From positions 186,001 through 250,000 of the forward strand of contig CAWBRU010000011.1 of the NCBI GenBank assembly GCA_963791325.1: a stretch of 64,000 nucleotides of DNA, written 5' to 3'. The notes under the pieces were generated by a model. The model did no database searches and was not told the DNA's origin. It saw only the letters and a program-made list of their open reading frames with translations. Positions within the stretch are counted from its first letter, which is position 1. Each line of letters begins with the position of its first letter. This DNA comes from JBEVJK01 sp963791325 (GTDB lineage: Bacteria; Pseudomonadota; Alphaproteobacteria; Rhizobiales; Rhizobiaceae). The position numbers were made by a program, and so were the translations under genes. Of this stretch, positions 31,554-40,194 are shown one piece after another.

Positions 31554-32495
31554 ATGGCCCGCATCGTTCACACCGCAGCCGCGCAGATGGGCCCGATCGC
31601 CAAATCGGAGACCCGCAAGGACACCGTCGGGCGGCTGATCGCGATGATGCGCGAGGCCAAAGGGCGCGGCGCCGACCTGATCGTCTTCACCGAGCTCGGC
31701 GCTCACCACCTTCTTCCCGCGCTGGCTGATCGAGGACGAGGCCGAGCTCGACAGCTACTATGAAACGCGAGATGCCGGGGCCGGCGACGCAGCCGCTGTT
31801 CGACGAGGCCAAGAAGCTCGGCATCGGCTTTTATCTGGGCTATGCCGAGCTGGTCCGCGAGGCCAACCGCAAGCGCCGCTTCAACACCTCGATCCTGGTC
31901 GATCGCTCGGGGACCATCGTCGGCAAATACCGCAAGGTGCATCTGCCCGGCCACGCCGAGCCGCAGCCCGGCCGCACCCACCAGCATCTCGAGAAGCGCT
32001 ATTTCGAGCCGGGCGATCTCGGCTTCCGGGTGTGGCGCGGCATTCGGCGGCGTGATGGGCATGTGCATCTGCAACGACCGCCGCTGGCCCGAGACCTATC
32101 GGGTGATGGGCCTGCAGGGCGTCGAAATGGTCATGCTCGGCTACAACACGCCCTACGACCACACCGGCCACCGCGACATCGACAGCCTGACCCAGTTCCA
32201 CAACCATCTGTCGATGCAGGCCGGCGCCTACCAGAATTCCACCTGGGTGATCGGCACCGCCAAATGCGGGGTCGAGGAAGGTTCCAAGATGGTCGGCCAG
32301 AGCGCCATCATCGCCCCTTCCGGAGAGATCGTCGCGCAGGCCGTCTCGCTCGAGGACGAGATGATCACCGCGCGCTGCGATCTCGATCTCGGCAAGCGTT
32401 ATCGCGAGACGATCTTCAATTTCGCCAAGCACCGCGAGCCGGACGCCTACCGGCTGATCGTCGAGCGCAAGGGCGCCGTGCCGCCGCCGGAGTGA
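31554..32495 (+). pseudogene. N-carbamoyl-amino-acid hydrolase, nitrilase superfamily (frameshifted)
   Basis: A carbon-nitrogen hydrolase of about 312 residues similar to N-carbamoyl-D-amino acid amidohydrolase, which releases CO2 and ammonia from an N-carbamoyl amino acid formed by a hydantoinase. The Glu-Lys-Cys triad is visible: Glu in VFTELALTTFFPRW (restored across an extra base near 31706), Lys in KYRKVHLPGHAE, and Cys in MGMCICNDRRWPE. The HQHLEKRYFEPGDLGF loop is characteristic. Other extra bases are near 31765 and 32038. It lies 58 bases before the dihydropyrimidinase gene, the usual pairing for hydantoin or dihydropyrimidine breakdown. Confidence 0.85.
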
Positions 32496-32553
32496 TGACA
32501 GGGCGGCCGTCGCCGGATTAGCCTCAACCCATGCCACAGGGAGACCCCAAGCT

Positions 32554-34011
32554 ATGTCGACAGTGATCAAGGGCGGCACCATCGTCGCCGCCGACCGCAC
32601 CTACGAAGCCGATATCCTGATCGAGGGCGAGAAGATCGCCGCGATCGGCAAGAATCTGAAGGGCGACAAGACGCTCGACGCCGCAGGCGCCTACATCATG
32701 CCGGGCGGCATCGACCCGCATACCCATCTCGAAATGCCGTTCATGGGCACCACCGCCGCCGAGACCTGGGAGAGCGGCACGTTCGCGGCGCTGTCCGGCG
32801 GCACCACGCTGGTCGTCGACTTCGTCATCCCCGGCCCCGACGGGATGATCGCGGCGCTCGACGACTGGGAGGAGCGGGCCAGGCGGCAGGCTTCGTCCGA
32901 CTATTCCATGCACATGTGCGTCAACGGCTGGTCGAAGCAGCATTTCGACGAAATGCCGAAGGTGATCGACCGCGGCATCAACACCTTCAAGCACTTCATG
33001 GCCTACAAGGGCGCGCTGATGGTGAACGACGACGAGATGTTCGCCTCGTTCCAGCGTTGCGCGGCCCTCGGCGCGCTGCCGCTGGTGCACGCCGAGAACG
33101 GCGACATCGTCGCGGCGCTGCAGGAGAAGTACATGAACGAGGGGCTGACCGGTCCCGAGGCGCACGCTTACTCGCGGCCGCCCGAAGTCGAGGGCGAGGC
33201 CACCAACCGCGCCATCATGATCGCCGACGCCGCCGGCGTGCCGGTCTATATCGTCCATACCTCCAGCGAGCAGGCCCATGAAGCGATCCGCCGCGCCCGC
33301 CAGAAGGGCATGCGCGTCTACGGCGAGCCGCTGATCCAGCACCTGACGCTCGACGAGAGCGAGTACTTCAACAAGGAGTGGGACCATGCCGCGCGGCGCG
33401 TGATGAGCCCGCCCTTCCGCGACAAGAGCCATCAGGATTCGCTGTGGGCCGGGCTTGCGGCGGGCTCGCTGCAAGTGGTGGCGACCGACCATTGCGCCTT
33501 CACCACCGAGCAGAAGCGGTTCGGCGTCGGCAACTTCACCAAGATCCCCAACGGCACCGGCGGGCTGGAGGACCGGCTTTCGGTGCTGTGGACCAGGGGC
33601 GTCGAGACCGGCCGCTTGACGCCGAACGAGTTCGTCGCCGTGACCTCGACCAACATCGCGCAGATCCTCAACATCTACCCGCAGAAGGGCGCGATCCTGC
33701 CCGGCTCGGATGCCGACATCGTCGTCTGGGACCCGAAGCTCTCCAAGACCATCTCGGCGGCGAACCAGAAGTCGATCATCGACTACAACGTCTTCGAAGG
33801 GGTCAAGGTGAATGGGCTTGCCCGCTACACGCTGTCGCGCGGCGAGGTGGTCTGGTCGCACGGCAAGAACGATCAGCCGCAGCCCGGCCGCGGCAAGCTG
33901 CTCAAGCGCAAGCCGTTCCCGGCAGTGGACAAGGCGCTGTCGCAGTGGAAGGAAATCACCGCGCCGCGCGCCGTCACCCGTTCGGCGGAGCACATGCCGA
34001 TCGGCGTGTAA
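32554..34011 (+). CDS. hydA: Dihydropyrimidinase / D-hydantoinase
   Basis: A 485-residue cyclic amidohydrolase that opens dihydropyrimidine or 5-substituted hydantoin rings to N-carbamoyl amino acids. The binuclear zinc site is complete: His-x-His in GGIDPHTHLEMPF (about residue 58), the carbamylated Lys in FKHFMAYKGALM (about residue 150), His in PLVHAENGD (about 185), His in YIVHTSSEQAHEA (about 235) and Asp in VVATDHCAF (about 315). The frame is clean over its whole length, unlike most neighbours. ATG 32554 starts MSTVIKGGTIVAADRTYEAD. The N-carbamoyl hydrolase gene just upstream supplies the next step. Confidence 0.93.
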   Translation: MSTVIKGGTIVAADRTYEADILIEGEKIAAIGKNLKGDKTLDAAGAYIMPGGIDPHTHLEMPFMGTTAAETWESGTFAALSGGTTLVVDFVIPGPDGMIAALDDWEERARRQASSDYSMHMCVNGWSKQHFDEMPKVIDRGINTFKHFMAYKGALMVNDDEMFASFQRCAALGALPLVHAENGDIVAALQEKYMNEGLTGPEAHAYSRPPEVEGEATNRAIMIADAAGVPVYIVHTSSEQAHEAIRRARQKGMRVYGEPLIQHLTLDESEYFNKEWDHAARRVMSPPFRDKSHQDSLWAGLAAGSLQVVATDHCAFTTEQKRFGVGNFTKIPNGTGGLEDRLSVLWTRGVETGRLTPNEFVAVTSTNIAQILNIYPQKGAILPGSDADIVVWDPKLSKTISAANQKSIIDYNVFEGVKVNGLARYTLSRGEVVWSHGKNDQPQPGRGKLLKRKPFPAVDKALSQWKEITAPRAVTRSAEHMPIGV

Positions 34012-34048
34012 GGCTGAAACGAGCCGGGAGAGTGCTGGTCGGCGCCGT

Positions 34049-35473
34049 TCAACGCCGGCCAGGGCCTACGGCAGGCGGCAGCAACCGCCCGACCTGCGGC
34101 AGGGCGGCGATCGACCACAACGCCGGCATCAGCCGGTCGAGCTCCCGCTGGGAAACAGCCCCGCCATAGCTGGCCAGGCGGCGCACCTTGCCGTCGATCT
34201 CTTGGCGCGACAGCGTGTTGCCGGGATCGCCTTTCGGCTCGTCGACGCGCCCGGACAGGGTGGTCCCGTCGTCGAGGCTGACCTCGACCTTGCCGATCCA
34301 GCGGCCGGGATAGGCCGCGTCGACCTCCTGATCGAGGCGCATCTCGATCCGATCGAGGAAGCTGCGGGCGCGGTCATCGCCGCGATAGCCGTCGAATTCG
34401 GCCATCCCGGCCCTGCGATGCACGGCGATCAGGCCGAGGGTGGCCGGCATCGAGAACTTCGCCTGGTGGACGCTGGTCGGCTCGGCCACGGCGCCGAGCA
34501 CGTCGATCGCCCCTTGGTGGACGCGGGCGGTGATGCGGCGGATGCGCTCGGGCGGCAGATCGTGGGCTTCGAGCACCTGGAGCAGCGCATCGGCGGCCGG
34601 GTGGGTATGCCGGCAGGCGGCATGGAACTTGAACGACGTCTCGAGCAACGCCCAGCGGCTGCCCAGACCGTCGATGAGCGCTGCCGGATCGGCATCGCGC
34701 GACATGCCGGCAGCCATGCCTTGCGCGCCTTCGAGGATGCGGCGGGCGCCGGTGAAGCCTTTGGCGGCCAGGCTTGCGGCGACGATGCCGTCGGCGGCCG
34801 CCTTGCCGGTGTGGAGCTGCTTGGAATGGGCGGCATCGCGCAGGAACTCCCAGAGCCCGGCGGCCTGGGTGCCGGCCGAGCCCAATGCATCGCGCATTTG
34901 GGCCGGGGGCAGGCCGATGAGCTTGCCCGCTGCAGCGGCGGCGGCCAGTGTTCCGGCCGTGCCGGTGGTGTGGAACACCTTGTAGTGGGAGCGGCCGAGA
35001 AAGCTGCCGACGCGGATGCCGACCTCGTAGCCGGTCACCGCCGCCAGCAGAAAGTCGCGTCCCGACGCGCCACGCTGCTGGGCGATCGCCAGCGCCGCCG
35101 GAAACACCACCGCGCCAGGGTGAAACACCGAGCCGTTGTGGACATCGTCCTGTTCGGAGATGTGCGAGGCTGCGCCATTGACCAGGGCGGCGAACAGCGG
35201 CGAGGTCGTTCGCCGGGACGTCAGCATCTCGGCTCCGCCGTCGGCCGGTCCCATCTCGGCCGCCAACGCCTCCATCGCCGCGGTCGGGGCCTGCCCGCGC
35301 CCGGAAAGCGCCGAGCCGACCCAGTCGACGAAGAGATCGACGGCCCGGTCGAACACCGGCCCGGGCACGGCGCCCGCGGTCAGATCGGCGGCAAAAGCCG
35401 CAAGCATGGCGCTTTCCTCGCCGCTCGCTTTGGCAAGCAGCGGGTTGATCGGGTCGGGCGCTGAGACATTCAT
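34049..35473 (-). CDS. MmgE/PrpD family protein
   Basis: A 474-residue member of the MmgE/PrpD family, whose known members include 2-methylcitrate dehydratase and cis-aconitate decarboxylase; many act on other tricarboxylic or branched acids. Typical stretches are VDWVGSALSGRGQAPTAAME, VNGAASHISEQDDVHNGSVF with the conserved His-Asp-Asp region, and HPGAVVFPAALAIA, and a later GFTGARRILEGAQGMAAG. The frame is intact. ATG 35473 overlaps the stop of the preceding small frame as ATGA. It is the last gene of the minus-strand set from the MaoC-like gene and is tail to tail with hydA. Confidence 0.88.
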   Translation of the reverse strand: MNVSAPDPINPLLAKASGEESAMLAAFAADLTAGAVPGPVFDRAVDLFVDWVGSALSGRGQAPTAAMEALAAEMGPADGGAEMLTSRRTTSPLFAALVNGAASHISEQDDVHNGSVFHPGAVVFPAALAIAQQRGASGRDFLLAAVTGYEVGIRVGSFLGRSHYKVFHTTGTAGTLAAAAAAGKLIGLPPAQMRDALGSAGTQAAGLWEFLRDAAHSKQLHTGKAAADGIVAASLAAKGFTGARRILEGAQGMAAGMSRDADPAALIDGLGSRWALLETSFKFHAACRHTHPAADALLQVLEAHDLPPERIRRITARVHQGAIDVLGAVAEPTSVHQAKFSMPATLGLIAVHRRAGMAEFDGYRGDDRARSFLDRIEMRLDQEVDAAYPGRWIGKVEVSLDDGTTLSGRVDEPKGDPGNTLSRQEIDGKVRRLASYGGAVSQRELDRLMPALWSIAALPQVGRLLPPAVGPGRR

Positions 35474-35658
35474 CGAGCAAGACCGTGGCAGGCCGAGCAC
35501 CGCCCGGCGACGCAGGATAGCACCGGATCGGCCGAGAACGGCACGGCGAGGTGAAAGCGCGCCTTGCCCAGCCGGGGCCCGGCGACCAAGCCCAGGCCAC
35601 CATGGAAGAGGATGCGGGCACCGGCAGACTGCCGGTAGCCGTCGGGCGTACGGATCAC
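35470..35658 (-). CDS. Possible small protein with a CxxCH ending
   Basis: A 62-codon frame fills the gap between the CoA-transferase and MmgE/PrpD genes. Its GTG overlaps the upstream stop (GTGA) and its TGA overlaps the downstream start (ATGA), as in a tightly coupled operon. The end reads SCVAGRCSACHGLAR, with a CxxCH that would suit haem c or zinc, but there is no signal peptide. About 80 percent of third codon positions are G or C, lower than in sure genes. I know no family for it. It could be chance or the frameshifted end of the CoA-transferase gene. Confidence 0.3.
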   Translation of the reverse strand: MIRTPDGYRQSAGARILFHGGLGLVAGPRLGKARFHLAVPFSADPVLSCVAGRCSACHGLAR

Positions 35659-36824
35659 GGCCGCTCTTGCTCCCGGCCGGCACGCGCGACATTGAACTCG
35701 GCGAGGATCGCCTCGGTGTGCTCGCCGAGCGCCGGGACCGGCTCGAGCTGCGGTTCCCAGCCCGTCGCCGCTGACCGGCTTCAGCACCGGGAGCGGCCCG
35801 GCCGGGGAGCCGCAGCTGGCCCAGCGGTCCCGCGCGGCAAGCTGCGGATGCCGCCACAGCGCCGCCATGTCGTTGACGCGCGGCGGTGGCGATGCCGGCC
35901 TCTTCGAGCCGGGTCAGCGCCTCCTCGGTCGGCAGCTTGGACAAGACGTCGGTCAACGACCGGCTCGAGCTCATCGCGGTGGGCGGCGCGGCCGGCGTTG
36001 CCCTTGAACCGCGGGTCGCGCGCGAGCTCCGGACGGTGCAGCACCGTGGTCGCGAAGGCCGCCCATTCGCGGTCGTTCTGCAGCCCGAACAGCACGGCGC
36101 CGTCGGCAGTCCGGTAGGGTCCATACGGATAGATGGTGGCATGGCCGGCGCCGTTGCGCGGCGGCGGCTCGGCGCCGTCCATGGCGAAGTACATCGGAAA
36201 GCCCATCCATTCGGCCATCGCCTCCAGCATCGACACGTCGATGTGGTCCCCGGCTCCGGTGCGGCCGCGCTGGATCAGCGCGGCCAGGATCGAGGTGATA
36301 GGCGGTCACGCCGGCGGCGATGTCGGCGATCGAGATGCCGGCCTTGGCCATCTCGTCCTTGGTGCCGGTCACCGACAGGAATCCAGCCTCCGCCTGGATC
36401 AGCAGGTCGTAGGCCTTGCGCTCGGCCATCGCGCCGCCTTGGCCGTAGCCGGAGATCGAGCAGCGAGACGAGGCGGGGAAACGCGGCGCGCAGCGCCTGC
36501 GGACCGAGGCCGAGCCGGTCGGCAGCGCCCGGCGCCAGGTTCTGCACGAACACGTCGGCCCGGGCGAGGATTGGGTCGCAGCGCGGCACGGTCGCCGCGC
36601 CTGCTTGAGGTCGAGCGCGAGGCTTTCCTTCGACCGGTTGGTCCAGACGAAGTGGCTCGCCAGCCCGCGCGCGCGCTTGTCGTAGGCGCGGGCGAAATCG
36701 CCGCCGTCCGGCCGCTCGACCTTGATGACCGCGCGCCCTGGTCGGCGAGCAGCCGGGTGCAATAGGGTGCGGCGATCGCCTGCTCCAGCGACACGACCAG
36801 GATCCCGTCGAGCGGACGGCTCAT
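35655..36824 (-). pseudogene. CaiB/BaiF family CoA-transferase (frameshifted)
   Basis: A class III CoA-transferase of about 390 residues that moves CoA between carboxylic acids. The start MSRPLDGILVVSLEQAIAAP is typical, with YCTRLLADQGARVIKVERPD restored across a shift near 36741. The catalytic Asp region is ADVFVQNLAPGAADRLGLG, then YDLLIQAEAGFLSVTG and DHIDVSMLEAMAEWMGFP. The end reads ALGEHTEAILAEFNVARAG. Shifts lie near 36598, 36460, 36305, 35955, 35885 and 35768. ATG 36824 has a GGAAGCGAGG site; an alternative ATG at 36848 overlaps the upstream stop as ATGA. It probably activates an acid from the catabolic pathway. Confidence 0.8.
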
Positions 36825-36844
36825 GCGAGCCTCGCTTCCGCGCG

Positions 36845-37683
36845 TCATCGCCAAGCCGCATCGGCATCGGCGGCCCACAGCCTCACAACGCCGTCGGCGC
36901 CCGGCGGCGCAGCGTTGACGCTCATCGCGTTGCCGTCGAAGAGCGGTGACACCGCCCTGAAAGCTGAAGCTCTCGACGCGCGCCTGACGGGGCATGGCGG
37001 CGGATAAGGTCGACGAGCAGCGTGGCGATCAGCGGCCCGTGCACGACCAGGCCGGGATAGCCCTCCTCGCTCGGTGACATAGTCACGGTCATAGTGGATG
37101 CGGTGGCCGTTGAAGGTCAGCGCCGAATAGCGGAACAAGCAGCACCGCGTCAGGGATCAGCGTGCGCCGCCAGATGCCCGGCTCGACCGGCTTGGCCGCA
37201 GTCTCGGGCGCTGGCGCCTGGCCGGCGCGCGATAGACGATGTCGTGCTCGTCGATGATCGCCGGCGCTTCGCCTGCGCGGCCGATCTCGTGGCGGACGGT
37301 GACGAAGACCAGCGGCGCCGCCGGCGCCGTCCTTGTTCGTCACCGAGGCGATGGTCGAGCGCCGGACGATCGCGTCGCCGACCCGGAGCTCGCCCGGGAA
37401 GCTCAGCCGGCTGCCGGCCCACATGCGGCGCGGCAGCGCGCACCGGCGGCAGGAAGCCGCCGCGCCGCGGATGGCCGTCCGGGCCGATGCTCGGACTGCG
37501 CGCGCCCCGGGCAGGAAGAACAGCCAGTGGCCGAGCGGCGGCACGAGCGTCGCCGTCCGCCGCCGGCGGACCTGCCCGGTCGAGCGTCGCGCGCAGCCGG
37601 TCGAGCGGTCCGGCGCTTACCCGGTCGTGCGCGGCTTCGCTGCGGCCGACCCAGGCGCTATAGTCGAGAGTACCGTCGCTCAT
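36845..37683 (-). pseudogene. MaoC/FAS1-like dehydratase (frameshifted)
   Basis: A hot-dog fold acyl-CoA hydratase of about 275 residues, of the type annotated FAS1-like dehydratase or mesaconyl-C4-CoA hydratase. It begins MSDGTLDYSAWVGRSEAAHD. The conserved parts are PLGHWLFFLPGA, RMWAGSRLSFPGELRVGD and the hydratase motif RYSALTFNGHRIHYDRDYVT. Shifts are near 37556, 37435, 37320, 37215, 37135, 37075 and 36955. It is first in the minus-strand set with the CoA-transferase and MmgE/PrpD genes and reads away from the second LysR-type dyad. Together these suggest beta-hydroxyacyl-CoA or mesaconate-like chemistry, which is inference. Confidence 0.75.
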
Positions 37684-37756
37684 TCCAGCGTGCAGGGCGA
37701 AGCCGCCTCCTCACCAGGTTGAATGCAGCCCGGCAGCGATCGCAATTCGGCATCAC

Positions 37757-37795
37757 ATTGATACCGAAGCGTTATCAATCGCTACCTGAGGTAGC
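37757..37795. promoter_or_regulatory. Probable LysR operator, dyad 2, with adjacent palindrome
   Basis: ATTGATA and TATCAAT with a 9-base spacer (37757-37779) repeat the dyad found next to the lysR start. It lies in the 233-base divergent region between the MaoC-like and imidase-like genes. A perfect palindrome GCTACC-TGA-GGTAGC (37781-37795) follows at once, and a near half-site TATCAAG is at 37807. Seven-base arms matching at two such sites are unlikely by chance, so this is probably bound by the same regulator and controls both gene sets. Confidence 0.6.
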
Positions 37796-37916
37796 CTAAG
37801 TGTCTCTATCAAGGATAAAGAATAATCTGGATTTTTCAAAGCAGCCATGTTCCAATTCCTGGCAAATGGATCAGCGGAGGTCGCTTGGCTGAGCGGCCGC
37901 AATGGGAGAGCGAACG

Positions 37917-38824
37917 ATGGCAAAAGAAATCCTCTGCGCATTCGGCACGGACATCGATTCGGTGGCGGGCTGGATCGGCTCCTATGGCGGCGGCGACTCG
38001 CCATCCGACATCCAGCGCGGCATCTTTGCCAGCGAGGTGGGCATATCCGCGGCTGCTGCGGCTGTTCAAGAAGTACGGGTCTGCAAGCACCAGCTTCTTC
38101 ATCCCCGGCCATTCGCTCGAGACGTTTCCGGATCAGGTGCAAGCAGATCGTCGACGAAGGCCATGAGATCGGCGCGCACGGCTATCTGCACGAGAATCCG
38201 GTGGCGATGACGCCGACCCAGGAAGAGGCGGTGCTGGTCAAATCCATCGACCTGATCGAGAAGCTGTCGGGCGCGCAAACCGCGCGGCTACGTCGCGCCC
38301 TGGTGGGAGATGTCGTCGTCGACCGCTGCCCTGCTGCAGAAATACGGCTTCACCTACGACCACAGCCAAGGCTATCGCGATTTCCAGCCGTTCTACGCCC
38401 GGGTCGGCGATGAATGGAACGTCATCGACTATTCCAAGAAGGCCGAGGATTGGATGCACCCGCTGAAGCACGGCAAGGAAATCGACCTCGTCGAGGTCGG
38501 CGCCAACTGGTATGTCGACGACCTGCCGCCGATGATGTTCATGAAGAAGGCGCCGAACAGCCACGGCTTCGTCAACCCGCGCGACATCGAGGAACTGTGG
38601 CGCGATGCCTTCGACTGGGTGTATCGCGAGATGGACTATGCGGTGTTCGCCTTCACCATCCATCCCGATGTCAGCGGCCGTCCGCAGGTGCTGTTGATGC
38701 TGGAACGCTTGATCGAGCACATCAACGGTCATGACGGCATCAAGTGGCTGACCTTCGAAGAGATCGCCGAAGACTTCCGCCGCCGCTATCCGTTTGCCGG
38801 CGGCAAGCGGCCGCCGGTGATCTG
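37917..38824 (+). pseudogene. Polysaccharide deacetylase family, HP0310/imidase-like (frameshifted)
   Basis: A NodB-homology protein of about 301 residues close to Helicobacter pylori HP0310 and to the Pseudomonas cyclic-imide hydrolase (imidase). The metal site is present: Asp in FGTDIDSVAGWIGSYGGG (about residue 12) and HxxxH in EIGAHGYLHENP (about residue 86). SFFIPGHSLETFPDQV, ANWYVDDLPPMMFMKKAPNS and REMDYAVFAFTIHPDVSGRP are also typical. Shifts are near 38048, 38090, 38143, 38278 and 38312; from 38310 on the frame is clean. Imidase activity fits the neighbouring amidase and hydantoinase genes better than cell-wall deacetylation, but the two cannot be told apart by sequence here. Confidence 0.8.
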
Positions 38825-38871
38825 ACTGGGTTGACGGAAACGGCGCGCCGGACGGCCGGGAGAACAACGCG

Positions 38872-39174
38872 ATGTGCGCGAGCTGCGGCCTTCCGATGGC
38901 GCCTGGTCACTGGACCGAGGCGGGCGCGGCAACGGCGCATGACCGGCTGCGCGCCCGCTTCCGCCGCAGCCAGGTGCTCAACGCCGTGCTGCCTGCCTTC
39001 GGCCTCAGCGCCCATGACGGCGCCGACGTTCCCGGCATCCAGGTCGGCACATTGTCGGGGGAGCGGCGGATCGTGCGCGACCTCGAGGAGCTGTGGGCGG
39101 TGGCCGAGCAGCTCGCCGGCCGGCCGATCGACCCGCTCGATCCCCGGCTGATCGGCCGGAACGGCGAGGACTGA
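38872..39174 (+). CDS. Small CxxC protein next to a CobW GTPase
   Basis: A 100-residue soluble protein starting MCASCGLPMAPGHWTEAG, with a CxxC pair at the extreme N-terminus and several His residues (positions 13 and 22 among them) that could bind metal. The remainder is helical, including FRRSQVLNAVLPAFGLSAHDG. I do not recognise a named family. It has a GGGAGA ribosome site before ATG 38872 and is followed after four bases by the CobW-type GTPase gene, so the two are co-expressed and may cooperate in metal handling. Confidence 0.7.
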   Translation: MCASCGLPMAPGHWTEAGAATAHDRLRARFRRSQVLNAVLPAFGLSAHDGADVPGIQVGTLSGERRIVRDLEELWAVAEQLAGRPIDPLDPRLIGRNGED

Positions 39175-39178
39175 GCCG

Positions 39179-40181
39179 ATGGCCGGGCGGCGCGCCGACA
39201 GCCCTGCCGGCGATGGACGCATGCGGCTGACCCTGCTCGGCGGCTTTCTTGGCTCGGGCAAGTCCACTTGGCTGCGCCACCAGCTCAGCCGGGGGCTGCT
39301 GCCCGACGCGCAGCTCGTGGTCAACGAGGCCGCCGATACCCCGGTCGACGATTTGCTGCTTGCCGGCTCCCAGGAGGTCACGGTGCTCGCCGGCGGCTGC
39401 GCCTGCTGCACCGCCCTTGCCGACCTCGTCGCCGTGCTGCGCGGAATTTGCGATGGCCGGGTAGCGGGGCAGGCCCGACCGCCCGCGCACCGACCAGCTC
39501 GTGCTCGAGACCAGCGGCCTGGCCGATCCCGGGCCGATCGTCGCCGCCATTCGTGCCGACACGGTGCTGGCGTTTCATGTCGTGGTCGGCGAGATCGTCG
39601 TCGCCGTCGACGCCGTCTTCGGCCTCGACCAGCTGGCGCAGGAGCCGCTCAGCCGGCGCCAGGTGGAGCTGGCCGACCGGCTGATCGTCACCAAGATCGA
39701 TCAGGCCGACGACGTCGCGCTTGCCAGGCTCAGCGCGACGCTGAGAGCGCTCAACCCGGCCGCCCCGATCGCGGCGGCGGTGCGGGGATCACCGGCGCCG
39801 CTGCCCGAATTTTCGGCCGGCGATGCCGCGCCCCTGGCCCAGCTTGGCGAGACGGGCAATGCCCTGCCGATTTCAGCCATCTCGCTGGCGCTCGACGACG
39901 ACGTCGATTGGACCGCGCTCAGCGTCTGGCTGAGCGCGCTGCTGCACGCACGCGGCGAGGCGCTGCTCAGGGTGAAGGGCGTCGTCGCGACGCCTGCCGG
40001 GCGGCTGTTGCTGCAGAGCGTGCGCAAGGTCATGCAGTCGCCGGAGATCCTGCCCGCCGATGGCTCCGCGGCGGGCGACAACACGCTGGTGTTCATCGGC
40101 CGCGGGCTATCGTCCGCCGCGCTTGCCCGGTCGCTGCGGCACTTCGTCGGCAGCAGGAGTTCGGTGCTGCGCGCATCCTGA
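39179..40181 (+). pseudogene. CobW/COG0523 metal-chaperone GTPase (one frameshift)
   Basis: A G3E-family GTPase of about 333 residues. It shows Walker A LLGGFLGSGKSTWLRHQ (about residue 17), the metal-binding CxCC in LAGGCACCTALADL, the Walker B region VLETSGLADPGP, and the base motif VTKIDQAD. COG0523 proteins deliver zinc, cobalt or other metals to enzymes. A single extra G in GCGGGGC near 39466 breaks the frame; with three Gs the sequence reads through as DGRVAGRPDRPRTDQLVLE. The C-terminal domain is clean. Its place among zinc hydrolase genes suggests it may load one of them. Confidence 0.82.
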
Positions 40182-40194
40182 GGAGACGGCGTCC

